From the NCBI GenBank assembly GCA_964415785.1, contig CAYQBU010000108.1:1-13565 (forward strand): a stretch of 13,565 nt of DNA. The letters run 5' to 3'. The notes beneath the pieces are model-generated. The model was given only the letters and a program-made list of their open reading frames with translations, was not told the origin of the DNA and did not search any database. This stretch comes from SLJM01 sp964415785. GTDB taxonomy: Bacteria > Myxococcota_A > Bradymonadia > Bradymonadales > Bradymonadaceae. The stretch's first letter is position 1, and each line of letters starts with the position of its first letter. This document shows, in pieces, positions 6,669 through 13,565 of this stretch. Made by a program: the position numbers and the translations under genes.

Positions 6669-8930
6669 TCACTCCTCATCGTCGCCTTCCCACCAGTTGA
6701 AATGGCTCCGATCCAGCCCCGACTCCACAGATAGATTCTGGCGACCGATGGGCCAGGACACAGCCATATCTTCGTCCGTGGGTTGCAGATTGGCAAACTC
6801 CGAGGCACAGGGATCGAAGAAGGTATCGGCCGGCACGTAGCGCTCAAAGCGCAGCATTTGATAGGGATCGCCGCCAAATTGGTCGCCGCAGTACTCCAGA
6901 CCACTCAACCTCAACTCATACTCCTGTCGACGATCCAGGGGCACGTGGTGGCTTACTCGGTCCAACGCCGTCGCTCCTTCCTCGTCGCCGTAGGCCGCTT
7001 CGCACAAGCTCTCCACGGCATCGATGTCCTCAAACTCCCGGTCTTCCAGCTCCGCGACCACCGCTTCACAGGGCGCCACCGTCCGATAGAGCTGTCCCAG
7101 GCTCTCCCAGGACTCCACCCGATACTCAAAGACATCGTCGTCGATCTCCTCAGCCTCCAACCTCGGATAGATCTCGCCGGGGATATAATCAAAGAAGAGT
7201 CGCCGCAGCATCTCATTGCTCGGCAATTCCATCGTCACCGATCTGATCGCTCCCTCCGAACCGGCGTAGGACTCCAGGGAAAAACTCACCTCTCCGACCG
7301 CCGACTCCAGATCCACCACCGGCTCCACGGGCTGATGACAGACCTCGTCATCCGTGGCCGAGCAGTCCCGACGCAGCGGATAATCGCGGAAAATACCCAA
7401 GACCACTCCAACGACCTCCATCTCCGGCGCCCCTTGACCCACCTTACCCCAGCGATAGCTGCCCTTGAGCTGCGCCTCCGGAAAGTGCTGAACCAGCGGT
7501 TCAAAGTGGCCACTGTCGCTGTCAAAATTAGTCTGAATCAATCGATAGCGATCGCCGAGTTCCCCCTCGATAAACGCCATATGCTCATCGAAAAGTGCCA
7601 TATAGGCCTCTCGGATCACCTCTACCTCCGAGGCCTCCAATCCCTCCATCAATACCTCGTAATCCTCAAAAAAGTCGCTCCAAAACCCGAGGCTCGGCAC
7701 CCCGCTTCGGGAGCGCTCTGCCTCATAATGCTCAAAGAGACCGCTCTCTCCTTCATGGGGACAATCCTCGCCCTCCTCGCATCCCACCAGAAGCGACCCC
7801 GGTGACGACATAAAATTCTCCAGGCCCGGCATCGTCCACTCATGGGCCTCTAAGTCCCAAAAGTCATCCGGGTTGCCGAGCGGCCCCGGCTCCTGCCCTG
7901 GCACCGTCTCGGTGGCGATCGGGGGCTGGAAGGAAAAACGATAATCGCCGCGCATCAAGGTCTGCAGCGGCTCCACCTCCACCTCGAAGTCGCTGTCTCC
8001 GGCCTCAAAACTGGTGCATCCCGTATGGGTGCTCACCGTCTCCTCGTCGTCGCCCCCCAGGTCCATGGGCTGCTGAATGACCACCCGCAGATCGCCGTCC
8101 TCACCATCCACAACCCGATCAATGGCGTACTCCATCTCCCCTATCGACGATGCCGACCGATAACTTCCCGGCCGCTTCACCGCCCCCATCTCCCATCCCG
8201 CAGGGCAGGCCTCGCCATCGACCTCCTGCGCGATCGAGTAATAGACGTTCATCTCATCGGACCACGACTCCTCTTCGGGGCCCGCAATTTCCAACACACC
8301 CTCGCCGGATTCTACCTCTTCGCAGGTCGGAACCTCTCCCCCCACGCACACCAGGGCCTCGTCGCCCAGGCAATTGGGCGTACTCTCCTGCTCCTCACAT
8401 CCCCCACAGGCGTTGGCGGGACCGGGATCGCTGCACTGGGCAACGCCCTCCTGGCAACTGATCGTCCCCTCACCGCAGACCCCGCAGCTCTCGCCCTCCA
8501 CCATCAGGGCCTCAGCCTCATCCTCGCATACCTCGGGGCACTGGCAGCTTCCCCAGCGCTCGTCCTCGTCGCACACCCGACTCCCCGTGATCCCCTCGTG
8601 GTAGGGAAAATCCAGGTCCCCGCAGCTACACTCCTCTTCCTCGCCGACCTCGCACTCCCCGGGGTCGGGCTCCTGATTATTCTCCTCGCCATTATTTTCC
8701 CCGGGCTCCTGGTTATTCTCCCCGGGCTCCTCGATCTCTTCCTCCGGGATGCACACATCCTCCTCACCCGGACCGGGCGCGCACCCATAGCCCTCGACGC
8801 AATCGTCGTCGCTATCGCAGGCAAATTGCACGTCGTCCACATCCAGATCCGTGGCGCATCCCACCCCCACCGACACCACCAGGGCCAACAGGGCTATCGT
8901 CACTTTTGAACGCTTCTTTTTACCACTCAT
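6669..8930 (-). CDS. Large Cys-rich acidic lipoprotein of unknown function
   Basis: A 753-residue predicted lipoprotein. The N-terminus is MSGKKKRSKV, a hydrophobic stretch (11-24), then Cys25 in VGVGC; the Gly at -3 is unusual for a lipobox, though the +2 residues ATDLD look exported. Residues 38-203 hold 20 cysteines in short modules, such as CDSDDDCVEGYGC (38-50), CGVCGEGTISC (149-159) and CGGC (175-178), split by a Glu/Asn/Pro/Gly linker at 63-92. The cysteines likely form disulfides outside the cytoplasm. The remaining 550 residues are very acidic with no domain I recognise. An open frame continues upstream to 9080, overlapping the TPR gene, but the ATG at 8928-8930 has AGGA (8938-8941) at 7 bases and opens the signal peptide. 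The ATG at 8936 is only one base from that site. The TPR gene ends 53 bases upstream on the same strand. Confidence 0.8.
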   Translation of the reverse strand: MSGKKKRSKVTIALLALVVSVGVGCATDLDVDDVQFACDSDDDCVEGYGCAPGPGEEDVCIPEEEIEEPGENNQEPGENNGEENNQEPDPGECEVGEEEECSCGDLDFPYHEGITGSRVCDEDERWGSCQCPEVCEDEAEALMVEGESCGVCGEGTISCQEGVAQCSDPGPANACGGCEEQESTPNCLGDEALVCVGGEVPTCEEVESGEGVLEIAGPEEESWSDEMNVYYSIAQEVDGEACPAGWEMGAVKRPGSYRSASSIGEMEYAIDRVVDGEDGDLRVVIQQPMDLGGDDEETVSTHTGCTSFEAGDSDFEVEVEPLQTLMRGDYRFSFQPPIATETVPGQEPGPLGNPDDFWDLEAHEWTMPGLENFMSSPGSLLVGCEEGEDCPHEGESGLFEHYEAERSRSGVPSLGFWSDFFEDYEVLMEGLEASEVEVIREAYMALFDEHMAFIEGELGDRYRLIQTNFDSDSGHFEPLVQHFPEAQLKGSYRWGKVGQGAPEMEVVGVVLGIFRDYPLRRDCSATDDEVCHQPVEPVVDLESAVGEVSFSLESYAGSEGAIRSVTMELPSNEMLRRLFFDYIPGEIYPRLEAEEIDDDVFEYRVESWESLGQLYRTVAPCEAVVAELEDREFEDIDAVESLCEAAYGDEEGATALDRVSHHVPLDRRQEYELRLSGLEYCGDQFGGDPYQMLRFERYVPADTFFDPCASEFANLQPTDEDMAVSWPIGRQNLSVESGLDRSHFNWWEGDDEE
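8655..8741 (-). repeat. In-gene repetitive Glu/Asn/Pro/Gly linker
   Basis: This stretch of the lipoprotein gene encodes residues 64-92, made of short imperfect repeats of the kind EPGENN and NNQEP (for example QEPGENN, then EENNQEP). At DNA level the unit ggctcctggttattctcc recurs with small changes. It separates the first Cys module from the second and is probably an unstructured spacer lifting the ectodomain from the membrane. Such tandem low-complexity units can change copy number by slippage. Confidence 0.6.
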
Positions 8931-8983
8931 CGCCATTTCCTTTTCAGCACCACGTATTGAGCTATCTTCGGGATTAGCCCGAG

Positions 8984-9760
8984 TTAGAACCGACCTCGCA
9001 CCGAGATCCCGCGAAATCCGTCGCCCACCGACACATCCAGGGTCTCTGCGCCCCTCTCTTCGCGCCCTCGATACAGCCAATAGCCGCCGAGCCCGCCCAC
9101 CACCGCGCCCGTGATCACCGCTCCCAGGCCGATCGTATCGTAGGTATTGGCCCGCGACTCGATATCGCTGACCTCCGACTGACGGACCTCTGTATTGACC
9201 GATCCCTCATAGTCCGTGACCTGTCCGCGCCGATGCCTGGCCAGGAGGAAAAACCCCGCCCCCGCCGCCACCAGCGACGACCCGGCCGCCACCCCGCCAA
9301 CGCCCAGAGCTCTCGACGGCGGCTCCGCCGCGTCCACCCACGGCTCCTCGCCCCCCTCGATCTCCGGCGCGTCGACCTCCACCTCTTCGTCGTCTCGACA
9401 GGTCGCTTCCACCTCTTGCAGGTACTCCGCCGCCCGCTCATTGATCCGATCCACGGGCACCCCATCGACGGCCGGCAAGTCCTCGACGCCCGCCAACAGA
9501 TCCAGCGCCTCCTCGCATCGCCCCAACCCGTGGTAGGCCCGCCCCAGATTCAGGGCCAGCACATTGAGCTCCCCCAGCCGCATCGCCTCTTCCAAAAGCG
9601 CCACCGCCCGCGCCGCTCGCCCCTCGATCAGCGCCTCCACCCCCCTCTCATTGAGCTCCATCTGTTCTTCGGTCATCGGCGCCTCCTCACCGGCCACCGC
9701 CGTCGAGCTCATCCCGACCATCATCCACACCGTCACCACGAGCACCACAATTCGACCCAT
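8984..9760 (-). CDS. Exported TPR protein with C-terminal transmembrane hairpin
   Basis: A 258-residue protein. Residues 1-23 form a signal peptide with likely cleavage after AVA (21-23). Residues about 34-92 carry TPR-like helices (RGVEALIEGRAARAVALLEEA and LALNLGRAYHGLGRCEEALDLL), then a helix ending at Cys121, an acidic linker (123-147), two hydrophobic Gly/Ala-rich helices (about 151-174 and 208-230), and a tail with two short beta-like segments ending in Phe. Cys82 and Cys121 could pair. Similar TPR, linker and membrane-hairpin proteins are frequent in Myxococcota, and I know of no assigned function. A frame extends to a GTG at 9772, but the ATG at 9758-9760 has GGAG (9767-9770) with a 6-base spacer. 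It lies between the kinase gene (135 bases upstream) and the lipoprotein gene (53 bases downstream), all on one strand. It may serve as an envelope scaffold. Confidence 0.8.
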   Translation of the reverse strand: MGRIVVLVVTVWMMVGMSSTAVAGEEAPMTEEQMELNERGVEALIEGRAARAVALLEEAMRLGELNVLALNLGRAYHGLGRCEEALDLLAGVEDLPAVDGVPVDRINERAAEYLQEVEATCRDDEEVEVDAPEIEGGEEPWVDAAEPPSRALGVGGVAAGSSLVAAGAGFFLLARHRRGQVTDYEGSVNTEVRQSEVSDIESRANTYDTIGLGAVITGAVVGGLGGYWLYRGREERGAETLDVSVGDGFRGISVRGRF

Positions 9761-9848
9761 CTCTGACTCCACTTTTCTTATTTCACGCGCCCTCGCACAC
9801 GCTTTCCGCGGGGCTTGCGCAATCTACCCATCTATCTCTTTCCCCATC

Positions 9849-9878
9849 AAACTAGTGCTGCACCCAAACACGGGTCAA
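9849..9878 (-). promoter_or_regulatory. Candidate promoter for the TPR-lipoprotein gene pair
   Basis: On the minus strand, TTGACC (9873-9878, five of six -35 bases) is followed by an 18-base spacer and TAGTTT (9849-9854, three of six -10 bases). It lies in the 135-base gap after the kinase gene and would give a leader of about 80 bases before the TPR ATG. No convincing intrinsic terminator separates it from the kinase gene, so read-through from the kinase remains possible. The weak -10 makes this tentative. Confidence 0.3.
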
Positions 9879-9895
9879 TCCCCGATCTCCCTTCT

Positions 9896-12800
9896 TCACC
9901 CCAACCGCGACCACTGACTCTCCGCCTGCTCCAACGCCCCGCGCGCCCGCTCCTCCTCGCCGGCTTTTCGGGCCAACTCCCCGGCCACCTCAAAGGTCCA
10001 GGCCAAATCCTTGTCCACGATCGTATTCTCTCGCAGATATCCCGCCGCCAGCGCCATATTCTCATCCCACCCCTCCCAATCTCGTCGATGGGCCAATATC
10101 GGCAAATAGGTCGCATAACAGACCCCCATCAACCCCTCCCGATTCGCCTCCTCCAAGGTGTCGACCAATCCGTCGAGCACCTCCTCGGCCTCGTCATAGG
10201 CCTCGTCGGCGATCAACACACAGCTCAGATTCAAATGAAGCGTCACATCCCCGCTCCCCACCTCCTCCATCAACGCCATCCCCCTCTCCAGCGACCGCCG
10301 CGCTCGCGCGAGCGCCCCTAGCCGCCACTGGACCTCCCCCAGATTGCTATAGCCCACGGCCGCCGCATAGGGATCGCCGATCTCCTCATAGATCGCGATC
10401 CCCTCTTCGATCAGCTCCACCCCTCCCTGATGATCGCCGATCATCGACCGATGACTCCCCCGTCCGATCAACGTCTTGGCCTCATTGATCTCGTCGCCCC
10501 GTGCCACAAAGATCTCATGGGCCCGCCGATAGCCCTCTCCCATCAACTCCAGATCGCCGACCCAACTGGCGTTGAGGGCGATCAAATACAGCGCCAACCC
10601 CTCGCCCGACTTATCGCCGGCCTCCTGGTAGTACCCCAGGCTCTGTCGGGCCTGCTCGTTGCTCATCGTGGGCTCCCCCTTCAGGTGAAGGTGGTAGGCC
10701 CGATGGTAATAATATTGGCCCCACAGCTCCGGTTGACTCTCCTCGTCCAACACCGCCTCCATCTCATCGACCACCGCCCAGGCCGCATCGATATCGCCCT
10801 GACGCCCATGCCACACCGATTGCTGGGCCAACATCCCTATCCATCGCCCATCGTCTCGATCCAGGCCCAGCGCCTCAAAGTGGTCGACGTAGCGCTCCAT
10901 GGCCTCCTGGGCCGCCTCCAACTGGCTGGTCTCCACCAGATGCTTGATGGCCTTGAGCATTGGATCCAGGGCCCCTTCCACCTCGCCGGCCTCCACCAGG
11001 TGATAGGCCCGGCGATGCTGGACCGCCGCTCGCCGATCGCCGTGAAGCCGGTCCAGCACCGTCAAGCACACTCGGTGATGAGCCTCCCAGCGTCCCCTCT
11101 GCCGGGCCCGCTGCTCGACCCTGGCGCGCAGCCGCTCGTGCCCAAAGGCCCACCCCGACGCCCAGGGCTTGACCAGATCGCGCTCCAACAACCGCTCGTA
11201 GAGATCCTGGGGCGTGTCCAGCCCCGCCTCTCGGCAACTTCGCCACCACTCCTCAAAGCGCACCCGATGGCCCAGCGCCGCCCCCAACTCCAGCGCCTGC
11301 TCCACATCGCCTCGCCGCCCCGCCTCGATCACCGCTAAAAACCGCTCCACCCGCCCATCCAACAGGGCCTCCAGACTCTCCGGCATCTGTGGCTCAAACC
11401 CCTGTCGCCACCCATATCCCCGGCGCGACGGCTCCAGGGCTCCCTCCTCAACCCACTCGCTGACCAGCTCCACCGCAAAGAGGGGATGCCCCTCGGTGCG
11501 CTCCCACACCGCCTGAGCCAACTCCGGCTCCAGACGCAAAATCCCGTCCACCAGGGCCGCGTGATCTTCTAGCGACAGCGGCCCCAACTCCAGAAACTCC
11601 GCGCGTTGCTGCCTGCCCAACCGCTCCAGACGCTGCCGGGCCCCATCCATCGGCCGCCCACCGCCCTCATCGAAGGTCACCAACGCCAACACCGGCGCCT
11701 GCCGACTCGACGTCAACAGCCGCTCCACCAGGGCCAAGCCCTCGGCGCCCCACTGAGCATCGTCGACGACCATGATCACCGGCCGCTCCACCGCCCGGGC
11801 CTGAATCCACCGCACCAGGGCCCGACCGATCTGGCGAGCATCGACCTTGCGTCGCCTCTGGGCCTCATTGCCGGCGTCCGTGGCCATCATCAAATCCACC
11901 AGACTCTGGCGCTGCTCCTGGCTCAACTCCCCCACCGCCGCTCCCGTCTCACAGAGCCGCTCCAGACGCCCCTCCATCTCGACCCGACTCAACCCCTGAC
12001 ACCCCAGGGTCTCTCGCACCATCTGCGCCATCGCCACCCCCGGGCGCCGATCCGGGCCCTGGTTGAGCTCCAAAACCTGCACCGCCCCCTGTTCATGGGC
12101 TCGCTGGGCCATCCACTGCACCAGCCGCGTCGCTCCCTGACCGACCTCCCCCCGCACCATCACCCCCCGGGCCCACCGATCATCGAGCACCTCCTTGAGA
12201 CGCTCCCAGATCCAATCGCGCTCCTCTTCGCGCCCCACCATCGGCGAGCTCCGAAGCCCAAATAACCCCAGCCCCATCCCCAACGGCTCCGGGCTTCCCG
12301 CTTCCTCCTGCGAGCGCCGCCAATCGCCGGGCCTCGCCTCTCTCGCCAGTGGCCATCCCTCCCCGGTCTCGGAGACCGCCTCCGTCGCCATCTCCCCCAG
12401 CCCGCCTCCATCGCCCAGGCCCTCCAGATCGGACAACGCCTCCGCCGCTCGCTGATAGCGACGCCGCTCATCCTTCTCCACCAACCGATCCAACCACCGT
12501 CCAAACCCGGGCGGCACCGCCACTCCCTCACTCAACGGACCCACCTGTTCCGATACCTGAGCCTCGGCGATCGCCTCCACCCTGCGCCCCTCAAAAGGGG
12601 CCCGACCCGTCACCAACCAGTAGGCCACACACCCCAGACTATAGAGATCGGTCCACGGCCCCTGATCGCGCCACCGCCCCTCCACCCGCTCCGGCGCCAT
12701 AAAACTGGGCGTCCCATAACTGAGCTGGCTCTGCCTCCGCCCCTGGTTGCGATCCCGAGCATAGGCCAGGCCGAAATCGCTGATCTTGACCTCCACCTCC

Positions 12801-13240
12801 CCTTTTTCCCTCCCCTTAAAGACCAGGATATTCTCCGGCTTCAGATCCCGATGAATCACCCCTCGGCTATGCGAGTGCGCCAACCCCTCCAGCACCTGCC
12901 GAAGCACTCGGCTGACCACCGCCCAGCTCAACTGACCGGCCCCCAACTCGACCACCGTCCCCGCCGCCAACTCCATGACCAGATAGACCTTGTGTGCCTC
13001 CTCAATTCGCCCACTGTCATAGACCTGGACGACCCGCCGATGGTTCAGCCGGGCCACGGCCCGAATCTCCTCCATGACCCGGGCCCGCTGCTCTCCCTCC
13101 TCGACCGGCGCCTCCATGATCTTGACCGCCACGTCCTGGTCCAACAACTCGTGGCGACCCCACCACACCTCGCCCATCCCCCCCTTACCCAGACGTGATT
13201 GCAACTCTATCCCCCCCAACTCCCACACCTGCTCTCCCAT
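9896..13240 (-). CDS. Ser/Thr protein kinase fused to AAA-type ATPase-like region and TPRs (PknK-like)
   Basis: A soluble protein of about 1,114 residues. The N-terminal Hanks-type kinase (about 10-275) looks active: Gly-rich loop GKGGMGEV (18-25), catalytic Lys40, helix-C Glu58, HRDLKPEN (130-137), DFG (155-157) and APE (182-184). The next domain starts near 333 with MVGREEERDW, the usual entry to an AAA_16/STAND-like ATPase. Its Walker B is VVDDAQW (Asp493, Asp494), but the P-loop reads GEVGQGAT (364-371), with Ala370 where Lys is expected. Residues about 740-1110 are helical TPR-type repeats (for example AVGYSNLGEVQWRLGALARA). The layout resembles PknK-type regulators that read a ligand or partner through the C-terminal part and phosphorylate targets. 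No membrane segment is seen. GGAG at 13250-13253 lies 9 bases from the ATG chosen and 6 bases from a GTG at 13243, so a one-residue longer start is possible. Confidence 0.93.
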   Translation of the reverse strand: MGEQVWELGGIELQSRLGKGGMGEVWWGRHELLDQDVAVKIMEAPVEEGEQRARVMEEIRAVARLNHRRVVQVYDSGRIEEAHKVYLVMELAAGTVVELGAGQLSWAVVSRVLRQVLEGLAHSHSRGVIHRDLKPENILVFKGREKGEVEVKISDFGLAYARDRNQGRRQSQLSYGTPSFMAPERVEGRWRDQGPWTDLYSLGCVAYWLVTGRAPFEGRRVEAIAEAQVSEQVGPLSEGVAVPPGFGRWLDRLVEKDERRRYQRAAEALSDLEGLGDGGGLGEMATEAVSETGEGWPLAREARPGDWRRSQEEAGSPEPLGMGLGLFGLRSSPMVGREEERDWIWERLKEVLDDRWARGVMVRGEVGQGATRLVQWMAQRAHEQGAVQVLELNQGPDRRPGVAMAQMVRETLGCQGLSRVEMEGRLERLCETGAAVGELSQEQRQSLVDLMMATDAGNEAQRRRKVDARQIGRALVRWIQARAVERPVIMVVDDAQWGAEGLALVERLLTSSRQAPVLALVTFDEGGGRPMDGARQRLERLGRQQRAEFLELGPLSLEDHAALVDGILRLEPELAQAVWERTEGHPLFAVELVSEWVEEGALEPSRRGYGWRQGFEPQMPESLEALLDGRVERFLAVIEAGRRGDVEQALELGAALGHRVRFEEWWRSCREAGLDTPQDLYERLLERDLVKPWASGWAFGHERLRARVEQRARQRGRWEAHHRVCLTVLDRLHGDRRAAVQHRRAYHLVEAGEVEGALDPMLKAIKHLVETSQLEAAQEAMERYVDHFEALGLDRDDGRWIGMLAQQSVWHGRQGDIDAAWAVVDEMEAVLDEESQPELWGQYYYHRAYHLHLKGEPTMSNEQARQSLGYYQEAGDKSGEGLALYLIALNASWVGDLELMGEGYRRAHEIFVARGDEINEAKTLIGRGSHRSMIGDHQGGVELIEEGIAIYEEIGDPYAAAVGYSNLGEVQWRLGALARARRSLERGMALMEEVGSGDVTLHLNLSCVLIADEAYDEAEEVLDGLVDTLEEANREGLMGVCYATYLPILAHRRDWEGWDENMALAAGYLRENTIVDKDLAWTFEVAGELARKAGEEERARGALEQAESQWSRLG

Positions 13241-13565
13241 CACACTTCTCTCCGTCGATACGCGTCACATCGTCTCTTAATCGCCATGGATTGACCGTAT
13301 CACTCCACCGATAATCGGTCACCTAGATTACCCACCCGATCGCCGCAATAACCACCCGAACGGAGTCGGCGCCTTCGATGACCGCCGAGGTTCATCGACC
13401 CAGGCCACCGAACCTCCCAGGTCGCCACCGAGCCCCCCGGCGCCTTTACGCCGCCGGTGAATCAGCCTTGTCAGCTAGAACCGCCCATATCTATCTCCCA
13501 GACCACCCCATCCGCCCCATCCAACGCTCGAGATTCTCCCCACAAGCCACGCGCCGTGGGGAGAC
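13241..13565. other. Gene-free upstream region with several inverted repeats
   Basis: No reading frame with coding character is seen in these 325 bases beyond the kinase leader. It contains ACCGAT-A-ATCGGT (13307-13319), GAGGTTC/GAACCTC with a 16-base loop (13387-13393 and 13410-13416), CCGGCG/CGCCGG with a 9-base loop (13437-13442 and 13452-13457), and a strong hairpin at the right edge. The first lies 67 bases before the kinase ATG and could be an operator. I found no convincing promoter for the kinase. A weak rightward promoter-like pair, TTGTCA (13468-13473) and TATCTC (13492-13497) with an 18-base spacer, would drive something beyond the window. Confidence 0.4.
13535..13564. repeat. Perfect 9-bp inverted repeat (strong hairpin) at window edge
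   Basis: TCTCCCCAC (13535-13543) and GTGGGGAGA (13556-13564) are exact reverse complements around a 12-base loop. A second, mutually exclusive stem, CCACG/CGTGG with a 3-base loop (13547-13559), uses part of the right arm. No T-tract follows on the minus strand, and on the plus strand the window ends one base later, so a terminator cannot be confirmed. It could equally be a leader structure or one copy of a dispersed or clustered repeat. Confidence 0.5.

Noticed and set aside
6783..7805. Long plus-strand open frame opposite the lipoprotein gene (340 codons)
   Set aside because: It is rich in Leu, His, Arg and Gln with no domain, and it lies fully antisense to a gene with a good start and signal peptide. 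Long antisense frames are expected in GC-rich DNA.
8025..8909. Plus-strand open frame of 294 codons with hydrophobic stretches, antisense to the Cys-rich modules
   Set aside because: The hydrophobic runs mirror the Glu/Asp-rich codons of the other strand (GAG and GAC read back as CTC and GTC). The frame has no ribosome binding site or recognisable motif.
8931..9080. N-terminal extension of the lipoprotein up to 9080
   Set aside because: It would overlap the TPR gene and bury the signal peptide behind 50 Arg-rich residues; a ribosome binding site and a proper export signal support the 8930 start.
10430..11338. Plus-strand open frame of 302 codons inside the kinase gene
   Set aside because: Antisense to the TPR part of a well-supported protein; composition is Leu/Pro/His/Arg-biased and no family is recognisable.
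13535..13565. CRISPR repeat at the right edge
   Set aside because: A hairpin-forming element is seen once only, no spacer-repeat periodicity exists and no cas gene is present, so an array cannot be claimed.
1..13565. Horizontal transfer or mobile element in the window
   Set aside because: No transposase, integrase, terminal repeats or target duplications were seen, and base composition looks even apart from the strand skew.

Overview
The window looks like a piece of a GC-rich chromosome from a deltaproteobacterial or Myxococcota-type bacterium, possibly of the Bradymonadales kind. This is inferred from gene style, not from a marker gene. The supporting signs are a very large cytosolic Hanks-type Ser/Thr kinase fused to an AAA-type ATPase-like region and TPRs, a TPR protein with a C-terminal membrane hairpin, and an acidic Cys-rich lipoprotein with a Glu/Asn/Pro/Gly linker. 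No tRNA, rRNA, CRISPR array, insertion sequence or phage gene was recognised.

Layout. (1) Positions 14-3452, all minus strand: a polytopic membrane protein with a possible role in surface polysaccharide, then a glycerolipid acyltransferase-like protein, then a HinT-type HIT protein, each separated by about 54-77 bases. (2) Positions 3550-6668, all plus strand: a two-TM protein of unknown function with a Ser/Thr/Pro-rich N-terminus, then peptide chain release factor 3 (prfC), then an ElyC/YdcF-like DUF218 envelope protein. (3) Positions 6669-13240, all minus strand: the kinase (transcribed first), a secreted or membrane-anchored TPR protein, and a large Cys-rich lipoprotein. Blocks 2 and 3 converge with no intergenic base: the two stop codons form TGATCA. 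(4) Positions 13241-13565 carry no gene that I can support but hold several perfect short inverted repeats, including one at the window edge.

How it may fit together. Blocks 1 and 2 mix housekeeping functions (translation termination, phospholipid synthesis, nucleotide phosphoramidate hydrolysis) with envelope functions. Block 3 resembles an accessory signalling cassette in which a cytoplasmic kinase sits next to two envelope proteins; the link is by position and orientation only. The most notable points are the Lys-to-Ala change in the kinase's P-loop, a C-over-G bias of the plus strand that persists whichever strand is coding, and purine-rich ribosome binding sites that are clear on every minus-strand gene but absent from all three plus-strand genes.
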